From CAISIP01 sp038326025 (GTDB lineage: Bacteria > Pseudomonadota > Gammaproteobacteria > Burkholderiales > Burkholderiaceae_C), in contig JBBQJP010000016.1 in the NCBI GenBank assembly GCA_038326025.1, positions 1-64,000 on the forward strand: DNA of 64,000 nt, given 5' to 3'. A program made the translations under genes and the position numbers. Numbering within the stretch: position 1 is the first letter of the stretch; every line of letters begins with the position of its first letter. This document shows, one piece after another, positions 54,901 to 61,700 of this stretch. The notes beneath the pieces were generated by a model that saw only the letters and a list, made by a program, of their open reading frames with translations, was not told the origin of the DNA and did no database searches.

Positions 54901-57883
54901 TGGGAACATCCGCCCCTGCCAACACATCCGGATAGTGCAACACCTGCCGCTTGTGAATCGCATAGCCATGGATCGATTTTTCCACTGGCTGCGGGAACTG
55001 GCCCGAAACGTAATCGTGCGCCTGCCGGGAAAGCGGATTGGCTGAATATTCCGCGCGCAGGAATTCAAGGAAATGCATCTGATCGTCATCGCCAATCAGC
55101 GCGATCGCGACCTGGCCATCGGCAAACAGTCGCTGGCAACTGCGTGCAATCTGCTCGAATACCGGCGTCGTGTCGGAAACAGACTGGCTGATGACCTGCA
55201 GCACCTCGGCGGTCGCGGTCTGACGTTCCAGCGCATCCTGCGTCTCGCGAAAAAGCCGCGTGTTCTCGATCGCGATCATGGCCTGGTCGCAAAATGATTG
55301 GGCCAGTGCGATTTCGTCGTCGCTGAAGGCGCCGTGCTCGAAGCGAATGATATTGAGCACACCCACGCATTCGCCTTCACGCAACAACGGCAGCATCAAG
55401 CCGGCCTTGATACCGTACTCGTCAAACAACTTCTGTTCGTGCAGTGGCAACGTTATGGCCGACCAGTCGGGCAGGTGCAGGGTCGCCTTGCCCTGGATCA
55501 CTCGTGACGGAAAATTCTGCTCCGAGTCGATTGCAACCCGCCGCGCGCTGAAGCCCGAACGCAATCCGGCTGGTTCCGCACTGGCCGCTGCCCAGAACGC
55601 AGTGGCATCGCACCGCATCATCACGGCACGGTCACAGCGGATCAGCGCTACCGCCGTGCTGACAATGGCATCGAATACCGGTTGCTCGTCGGTCGGCGAG
55701 CCGCTGATCACGCGCAGAATGTCGGCACTGGCGGTCTGGCGCCGCAAAGCCACCTGGGTCTCATTGAACAATCGCACGTTTTCGATAGCGATGACAGCCT
55801 GGTCGGCGAACGACTCGATCAGCGCAAGCTGGTGCGGGCCGAAAGGTTTTCCATCCGGGTGCGCAGTTCCGATGGCGCCAATGACCTGACCGCTGCGCAC
55901 CATCGGCGTGAACAACACCGAATTGAAACCAAAGTCGCGCCCAAACTGCTGTGTGCCCGGCGGCGTAGCCGGATCGTCCAGCGCCGCGAACTGCCGGGTC
56001 TGCCGTGTCAACATCACCAGTCCGCCGATCGTGTTCTCATCCAGCGGCAACGGAAACCGCTCGGCCAGTCGCTCGAATCCTGGCTTGCCGCCCACCGCCG
56101 GCATCGTGACGACACCCGCATCGAGCAGCTGGACCGCAGCGAACTCGGTCTTGAAAAGACGCAGCAAGCTAGTGACGATGGCATCGAACACCGGCTGAAC
56201 ATCCGTGGGCGAACTGCTGATCACCCGCAGGATGTCCGCTGTCGCAGTCTGGCGCTGAAGCGCCTCCTGGGTTTCGCGGAACGTGCGTGCATTCTGGATC
56301 GCGATCGCTGCCTGGTTGGCAAAGGTCTGCAACAAGTCGGATTCCTTGTCGGTATAGGGACGTGGCGGCAGGCGCACCACGTGGATGGTGCCGATGCCCC
56401 GCCCTTCCCACATGAGGGGCGCAACCAGCAGGGAATAGTTCCCGACTTCCCGCCCATGCTGGCGCATCGCCGCCGGGACCTTGGGTCCATTGACGATGTC
56501 CGGGTAGTGCACCACGCGAGCTTTGCGCATCACATAACCCTGGTAGGAATCCGCCAGTGGCCTGGGGTAGCCGCGGCGCAGTATTCCCTCGGTCTCGGGT
56601 TGGTCCGTGCGCAGCGCCACATAGTCGATCTGGCCATCGTCGCGCAGCAAAGAGATGCCACTCTGGTCGTCGCCGAACAAATGGCGGCAACTATCCAGAA
56701 TCTTGCGGAAAACCGGAGCCGCATCGGCGACCGACGCGCCGATCACCTGCAGTACGTCGGATGTGGCTGTCTGCCGCTCCAGCGCTTCCTGCGTCTCGCG
56801 GAATCTGCGCGCGTTCTGGATCGCAATCACCGCCTGGTCGGCGAAAGTCTTGACCAATGCCTGCTCCTGGGGGCTGAAGCCGTGCGTTTCGCTATAGGCG
56901 GCGTGGATATCGCGCGTCAATCCGATGGTGCCAATGCCCCGGCCCTCCCAGAACAGCGGAACCACCAGCTGCGAGTAATTCATGCCCAGCCGCTGGGCCA
57001 TCACGCGATAAAAATCGGGGACGTCAGTGCCATTCAATACATCGCGCCATTGCATCGGCTCGCCACGCGCAAACACCATCTCGGCCACGGTGCCGGCCAA
57101 CGGCACCGGATACATCGCCCGCACTGCGGCATCCATCTGTGCGATCGCCGCATCGCCCAAATGGGCGCGCCCGGCTGGCGTCCAATGCATTCGTTCCAAC
57201 TCCAACACGCCGGCATCGTCGACGAGGAACAGCGCCATCGACGTGGTCGACAACAAATGCTCGCAGCATTCGAGAATCTTGTCGAACACCGGCCCGGGTT
57301 CTCCGGTCGAACTTCCAATCACCTGCAACACATCGGCGGTTGCCGACTGCGCCGCCGCTGCTGCGGTAGCCTGGGCTGCCCGGGCATCGGCGACCCGGCG
57401 CAGCTTGTCGGCATCACGCAAGCGTTCCATTGCCAGCGCCCCGTGCGCCGCCAGCGTCACCAGGATCTTGTACTCGGCATCTTCGAAGCGTCCGCGGTGC
57501 CCATCGATATCGGCATACAGAAAAGCCTGGCTATCCTGGCCCGTACCCACGGGAACCACCAGACATGAACGCTGCTGCTTTGTCGCGGCACCTTTCGGAC
57601 CATGGCGCAGACGGCTGGCGCCGCTGGATCTGGCTTCGCACAGCCAGGGCAACACGGCCTGTACCAACACATCGACGTCTTCGCCCCGCGGCAGGCGCGC
57701 CGCGGTGACCGAAGGCTCGGCGCTTGCCAGCGAAACCAGCAGCACCCGCTGCGCACCAAGGCACGCCACAGTCTCCTGGACAAGTCTTTTGAACAGGACC
57801 GCCTCGCTGGTCTCCTGGTGCAGGCCCAGGATGGCACCGGGCAAGGCGTTGGCTCCCGGTTGCTCTTTCGATTTAGCGGTCAT
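48956..57883 (-). CDS. Giant hybrid histidine kinase B: 14 tandem GAF, HisKA, HATPase, two REC
   Basis: A 2,975-residue soluble protein. A divergent first GAF-type domain (residues about 20-155) is followed by an Ala-rich helix and thirteen GAF units of roughly 175 residues each. Unit ends are seen at regular spacing near 56,830, 56,300, 55,780, 55,270, 54,730, 54,210, 53,690, 53,160, 52,640, 52,120, 51,610, 51,090 and 50,560. The kinase core follows with the phosphoacceptor His in TMSHEIRTP near residue 2470, an HATPase domain, and two receivers near 2711 and 2855, all with intact aspartates. Fourteen GAF domains is far above the usual one to three. Its start overlaps the PIN-toxin stop by 11 bases. 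Confidence 0.93.
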   Translation of the reverse strand: MTAKSKEQPGANALPGAILGLHQETSEAVLFKRLVQETVACLGAQRVLLVSLASAEPSVTAARLPRGEDVDVLVQAVLPWLCEARSSGASRLRHGPKGAATKQQRSCLVVPVGTGQDSQAFLYADIDGHRGRFEDAEYKILVTLAAHGALAMERLRDADKLRRVADARAAQATAAAAAQSATADVLQVIGSSTGEPGPVFDKILECCEHLLSTTSMALFLVDDAGVLELERMHWTPAGRAHLGDAAIAQMDAAVRAMYPVPLAGTVAEMVFARGEPMQWRDVLNGTDVPDFYRVMAQRLGMNYSQLVVPLFWEGRGIGTIGLTRDIHAAYSETHGFSPQEQALVKTFADQAVIAIQNARRFRETQEALERQTATSDVLQVIGASVADAAPVFRKILDSCRHLFGDDQSGISLLRDDGQIDYVALRTDQPETEGILRRGYPRPLADSYQGYVMRKARVVHYPDIVNGPKVPAAMRQHGREVGNYSLLVAPLMWEGRGIGTIHVVRLPPRPYTDKESDLLQTFANQAAIAIQNARTFRETQEALQRQTATADILRVISSSPTDVQPVFDAIVTSLLRLFKTEFAAVQLLDAGVVTMPAVGGKPGFERLAERFPLPLDENTIGGLVMLTRQTRQFAALDDPATPPGTQQFGRDFGFNSVLFTPMVRSGQVIGAIGTAHPDGKPFGPHQLALIESFADQAVIAIENVRLFNETQVALRRQTASADILRVISGSPTDEQPVFDAIVSTAVALIRCDRAVMMRCDATAFWAAASAEPAGLRSGFSARRVAIDSEQNFPSRVIQGKATLHLPDWSAITLPLHEQKLFDEYGIKAGLMLPLLREGECVGVLNIIRFEHGAFSDDEIALAQSFCDQAMIAIENTRLFRETQDALERQTATAEVLQVISQSVSDTTPVFEQIARSCQRLFADGQVAIALIGDDDQMHFLEFLRAEYSANPLSRQAHDYVSGQFPQPVEKSIHGYAIHKRQVLHYPDVLAGADVPKGLRQSAIGLGQNYSLLVAPMFSADRGIGALQVVRIPPAPFSERDIGLLKSFADQAVIAIQNARLFNETQEALERQTATANVLKAISRTTFDLAAVLDTLIGAAARLCHAPMGVIFKVDGDFARPTGLFGATPALMEHLAAHPVDLRDQKSVTAHAVAAGRAMQVEDASESAQYGRSDVQKVGGYRTLLAMPILREGVAIGVLTLARPEVKAFNDKEIELVTSFADQAAIAMENVRLFNETQEALQRETASAAVLRVISESPTDVQPVFDAIVSSAVRLIACDRAVILRCDEAAFWTAASADENGLRDFTEANRVPIDPENNLPSQVIASGTALQTPDWSVSNLPETERKLHVSVGIQSSLILPLQRAGRSTGVLILMRMRVSTFSDKEIALAESFRDQAMIAIENTRMFKDTQEALEQQTASSAVLSVISNSVSDAAPVFEEIVQSCQRLFGGNTSIISLVGDDGLVRHEAIAAERGFTVAQVREFLDRDFPLPLAQSYQSYPIRKREVVHYPDMLNGPRVPQAMRQIARDVGNYSMLIAPMLWEGKGIGTIHVTRIPPTPFADKEAALLRTFADQAVIAIQNARLFNETQEALEQQTASAEVLQVIGNSVADTQPVFDKILLSCKHLFGGTQIGINLVGEDGNLWIGAYDGPGREELARLQPFPAGEGSGSGSAIAKRRVMHYPDATADEVPPVTRGGCKATGIRSVIFAPMLWEGRGIGTIFVGRESPGPFSDKAIAMLRTFCDQAVIAIQNARLFRETHEALERQTATAEILKVIASSPDDVQPVFDAIAASSNRLLGGFSTMVGRFADGKLHLVAFTSTDATGDAALQKSFPVRLERFHGAEALQSGQMVHIQDADKDFESFSQVRDVARARGWRSALFCPLMRDATSMGMISVTRREPGSFSHHQVQLLQTFADQAVIAIENVRLFNETREALEQQTATSEVLQVISRSTFDLDPVFRTLVESAVRLCGAQTGMIFRQQGGVMHLAASDGPNKEFMEYVASHPIAPGRGAATGRAALEGRTVHILDVEADPEYAYGGKALERYRSIVAVPLLRDGKVMGVFALWRHHVEAFTPRQIALVETFADQAVIAIENVRLFNETQESLERQTATAEILNVIASSPDDVQPILDAIVHSARKLIGGFSATLLRLVGETIHLAAYTATTEDGDRDLLSYFPAPLSSDSIYQPLLTAKPYIVEDTETAEGMSDGLRKLAASRGWRSQILVPLLHEGAAVGVISVTRIQPGTFSDHQFDLLKTFADQAVIAIQNTRLFNDTKEALEQQTATAEVLEVISGSVADARPVFDKILASCEKLFSSSEQGIVLVGDDGFVELAAHHGSALPALQAFYRARVPAASYGVGILRGKPIHVVNALDPATGRDLRAVAQWLNKPPLSLGAYSQVLAPMAWEGRPVGFLYAIRLPATGFGPKEISLLETFADQAVIAIQNARMFRETQEARAAAEAANEAKSSFLATMSHEIRTPMNAVIGMSGLLLDTPLNDEQRDFASTIRDSGDALLTIINDILDFSKIEAGRMDIEAHPFDVRECVEAALDLMSTRAAERKLDLAYLFEGEVPVAVNGDVTRLRQVLLNLLANAVKFTEQGEVVLTVSAKPADGGVELTFAIRDTGIGLSEQGMSRLFQSFSQADSSTTRKYGGTGLGLAISKRLAELMGGTMVAKSAGLGKGSTFSFSIVAPLAESPSTNRRDFIGQQPALAGKRMLVVDDNATNRKVLALQSGKWGMVVRDTESAAKALGWLDKGEAFDLAVLDMHMPEMDGLTLAGKIHAMRPALPLVLFSSLGRREVGDNEDLFEAYMGKPLRQSQLFDTLVGLLGDGDVPKQAAAPAKPKIDAGMAKRHPLRILLAEDNVVNQKLAMRLLQQMGYRADLASNGVEAIECVERQTYDVILMDVQMPEMDGLEASRRITAKWPADKRPRIIAMTANAMQGDREACLAAGMDDYVTKPIRVDALVEALMVAGGRDAN

Positions 57884-58325
57884 CCGGTGCTTTCAGCTGA
57901 CTATGGGACAGGAACGCCATCGGTCGCAGTATGGCGACGCCACACCAAGGGTTCATCACCAACAAATCGTCATCGCTGCTGACCAGCATGTCTGCGCGGC
58001 AGACCTGTATCAGTGCCAGGAATTTGTTGTCCATGGTATCGCGACAGGCAGGGCTCAAGCCATCTTCATCGGCCTGCGTCACGGGAAAGAAATGCAGGTG
58101 CGCGCGCAGCATGGCGGCGAATTCCAGACGGGCTTCGGGCGCGAGGTAGCGGTCAAAACGCGCACGTCGCATGACCCGCTCGAGCTCAAGCCAGGTGGGA
58201 ACCGATGCACAAACGTCACAACGCGCCAGGGCCTGCAACAAGGCCTGGTGCGGCACCGAGCCGGGCTTGAGCGCCGCGCTGACCAGCGTGCTGGTGTCGA
58301 TGACGACGCGTCTGGGCAGGCTCAC
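57873..58325 (-). CDS. PIN-domain toxin (VapC-like)
   Basis: A 150-residue PIN-fold RNase of the toxin-component type. The first acidic motif is RRVVIDTSTLVSAAL, the middle one CRDTMDNKFLAL and the third LVSSDDDLL, giving the metal-binding aspartate set. It would cleave RNA unless bound by the antitoxin encoded 91 bases upstream. The start is GTG at 58325. Its last 11 bases overlap the start of the giant kinase B, so translation of the two should be coupled. Confidence 0.83.
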   Translation of the reverse strand: MSLPRRVVIDTSTLVSAALKPGSVPHQALLQALARCDVCASVPTWLELERVMRRARFDRYLAPEARLEFAAMLRAHLHFFPVTQADEDGLSPACRDTMDNKFLALIQVCRADMLVSSDDDLLVMNPWCGVAILRPMAFLSHSQLKAPDDR

Positions 58326-58416
58326 TGTCGTACTTTCGCCCTAGCGGCAGCAGTGCTGACGCACGGAGGCGGCCTGGATGCTAACCAGGAACCCTTCGAC
58401 GCTCGGGCTGCCGTGC

Positions 58417-58692
58417 TCATCGCAGTTCATGAACCAGCCGGTTGATGTCATCGTCCGAAAGCTCCGCTGCCGCCGGTGTGGCAAGTCGGCCGGCTTTTTC
58501 GCTCCAGGCCTGCAGCGCGTCGACCGCTTTGCTGCGGCGTACGCGCACATCAAGCAATTCCTCCATGTCCTGTGGCGACACGATAAAAGCGGCCGGCCGG
58601 CCGTGGCGGGTGACTGTGACCGGCTCGCGCCGCGCCATATCGAGCAACTGGCCGAAACGATTCTGGGCTTCAACAGATGTGACGGAAATCAT
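58417..58692 (-). CDS. Phd/YefM-family antitoxin
   Basis: A 91-residue antitoxin. The N-terminal half is the Phd/YefM DNA-binding fold (SVTSVEAQNRFGQLLDMARR, PVTVTRHGRPAAFIVS); the acidic C-terminal half is expected to cover the PIN toxin. A GGGAG site precedes the ATG. The region upstream carries a promoter and a TGTACA core typical of this family, so the pair is probably autoregulated. Confidence 0.87.
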   Translation of the reverse strand: MISVTSVEAQNRFGQLLDMARREPVTVTRHGRPAAFIVSPQDMEELLDVRVRRSKAVDALQAWSEKAGRLATPAAAELSDDDINRLVHELR

Positions 58693-58717
58693 GCAAACGC
58701 TCCCAAGAATTGATTTA

Positions 58718-58751
58718 TGTACAGTTTAGCCATAATAGCTAGTATTGCCAA
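58718..58751 (-). promoter_or_regulatory. Promoter/operator of the antitoxin-toxin genes
   Basis: Read on the minus strand, TTGGCA (58751-58746) and TAAACT (58728-58723) are separated by 17 bases. The TGTACA core (58718-58723) known from Phd/YefM operators touches the -10 hexamer, and an imperfect palindrome (AATA/TATT arms) covers 58733-58745. Transcripts from here would also run into giant kinase B. Confidence 0.6.
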
Positions 58752-58756
58752 ATCCA

Positions 58757-61700
58757 TCACGCTTCCTGCCAACCCGTCGCTTGCATCAATGCCTCGACCA
58801 GCGCATCCACCCGGATCGGCTTGGTCACATAGTCGTCCATGCCCGCAGCCAGGCACTCTTCGCGGTCGCCCTGCATCGCATTGGCGGTCATCGCAATGAT
58901 GCGTGGGCGCTGCTCCGGCGGGTATTTGGCCGTGATCCGCCGCGATGCCTCCAGTCCGTCCATCTCCGGCATCTGCACGTCCATCAGGATCACGTCGTAG
59001 CTCTGGCGCGCAACGCTCTCGATCGCCTCGATGCCGTTGCTCGCCAGGTCAGCCCGGTACCCCATCTGCAGCAATAGGCGCAAGGCCAGCTTCTGGTTCA
59101 CCACGTTGTCTTCGGCCAGCAGGATACGCAGCGGATGGCGCGTGGCCATCTCGGAATCGATGCGCGGCTTGACCGGGGCGGCAGCCGGCCGCGGTGCTGC
59201 GCCTTCTGACAACAGACTGACCAGCGTATCGAACAGCTGGCTCTGGCGCAGCGGCTTGGCCAGCGTGGCGGCAAATAGTCCGGCACTGTCTTCCTGACGC
59301 CCGAGCGAGGTGAACAGCACCAACGGGAGGGGGTGGCCGGCTTCCCGGATACGCGTGGCCAGCATCGCACCATCCATCTGCGGCATGTGCATGTCCACAA
59401 TGGCCAAGTCATAGTGGTCCTTGCCCAGCATCTCCAGAACCTTGGTCGGGTCTTCGGTGTCGCGCACCACCATGCCCCACTTGGCCGTCTGCAAGGCCAG
59501 GATGCGCCGATTCGTGGCGTTGTCGTCCACTACCAGGATGCGTTTGCCCTTGAGCGCGGCCTGTTCGCCGATGAACTCGCGCCGGGCGCCCACCGGCAGG
59601 TCGGTCGGCTTGTTGCCAATGGTGAAGTGAAAGCTGCTGCCCTGCCCCGGCCCGCCGCTCTCGGCCCACATGCTGCCGCCCATCAGTTCGGCCAGCAGCT
59701 TGCTGATCGCCAGGCCCAGCCCGGTGCCGCCGTACTTGCGCGTGGTTCCGCTGTCGGCCTGGCTGAACTTCTGGAACAGGCGCGAGAGTCCGGCTTCACT
59801 CAATCCGATGCCGGTATCATGGACCGTGAAGTGCAGCTGGCTGCCCTCGTCGGTCTGCTCGTCGCCCTCGGCGCGCACCGTCAGCACCACCTCCCCCTTC
59901 TCGGTGAACTTGACCGAGTTCGACAGCAGGTTAAGCAGCACCTGGCGCAGCCGTGTCACATCGCCCAGGATCGCCGCAGGCACTTCGCCCTCAAACTGGT
60001 AGGCGATGTCCAGGTGTTTTTCGGCGGCCCGTCCGCCGATCAGATCCATCGCCGACTCGACACATTCGCGCAGGTCCAGCGGATGGGCCTCGATGTCCAT
60101 GCGCCCGGCCTCGATCTTGGAGAAGTCCAGGATGTCGTTGATGATGGTCAGCAGCGAGTCGCCTGAATCGCGGATGGTCGAGGCAAAGTCGCGCTGATCC
60201 TCGGTCAGTGCGGTGTCCAGCAGCAGCCCGCTCATACCGATCACTGCATTCATCGGCGTGCGGATCTCGTGGCTCATCGTGGCCAGGAAGGCGCTCTTGG
60301 CTTCGTTGGCGGCTTCGGCCTGGGCACGCGCCTCCTGCGTCTCCTTGAACATCTTCGCGTTCTGAATCGCGATAACCGCCTGGTCGGCGAAGGTCTTGAC
60401 CAGGTTGATGTCGCGCTCGCTGAAGGGTGATGGCGGAGTCCGGTTGACTGCCAGCGCCCCAACACCGTTTCCCTTCCAGATCATCGGTGCGTAAAGAACC
60501 GAGTAGTTTCCCAGAGTCCGGGCCGTCTCACGCAGGCCGGCTGGAACGTCCTCGCCATTCAGTACATCCGGGTAGTGCAGCACCTGGTTCTTGTGGATGA
60601 CATAGCCATGGATCGAATCGCGCGCCGGCCGCGGAAACTCCTTTTGCAGACGAGCCACCAATGACTGCTCCACCGCGGTGGCCTGCTGGAACCGCTCGGC
60701 ACTGACGATCAGATGCACCAGGCCGTCGTCGTCGATCAATCCAATATTGGCGAACACCCCGTCAAACAGCGTCTCGCAGCTGCCGAGGATCTTGTCGAAC
60801 ACCGGCGCGGCATCAGCCACCGAAACGCCGATCACCCGCAGTACGTCGGCAGATGCCCGTTGCTGCTCCAGCGCCTCCTGCGTCTCGTTGAACAGCCGCG
60901 TGTTCTCGATCGCGATCAGCGCCTGGTCGCGGAAGGATTCAGCCAGCGCAATCTCCTTGTCGCCGAAGGTCCGCGCGCGCTTGTCGGCGAAGGACAGCAA
61001 ACCAATGCATTCGCCGCCGCGCAGCAGCGGCAGGTACAGCGCCGAGCCGACGCCAAAGGCCTCGCGAATGCGGCCTTCATGCTCGGGCAGATCGACTGCG
61101 CCCCAGTCCGGCAGATGCAGCATCTTCCCGCTGGCCGCCGCCCGGGCCGGGAAATTGTGGGCCGCATCGAGCGGCAACTCCGGCATGCCCACATCCATCG
61201 GCCCGGCAGGTGAAGCGCCGGCGGCCACCTCGATACCGCTGGCCTTGACGCGGAACACGAAGGACATGTCGACGCCGAGCAGACGCACCGCGGTAGCGAC
61301 GATGGCGTCGAATACCGGCGTCACGTCGGTGGGCGAGCCGCTGATCACGCGCAGGATGTCGGCCGTGGCGGTCTGGCGGGCCAGTGACTCCTGCGTCTCG
61401 TTGAACAGTCGCGCGTTCTGGATCGCGACCACCGCCTGGTCGGCAAAGGACATCAGCAGCGACTGCTCCTTGTCAGTGAAGCTGTCGCCGGCTTTGCGAT
61501 TGACAACGATCGATCCGATACATTGTTCGCCCGATACCATCGTGGCACCCATCTGCGCGTACGAGAAGCCCATCGCCAACGCCGGCGCGCGCATCGCCGG
61601 TCCGGCGTTGGGGTCGTTCAGGGGGTCGCGCGTGCTGTACACGCCCTTGCCGCGTCGCATCCAGGCCGCTTCCCGGGCGCTGAGCTGGACCGGGTAGGCG

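Noticed and set aside
42430..57568. Very long plus-strand open frames opposite the giant kinases
   Set aside because: They mirror the repeated GAF and kinase sequence on the coding strand and have no domain character of their own.
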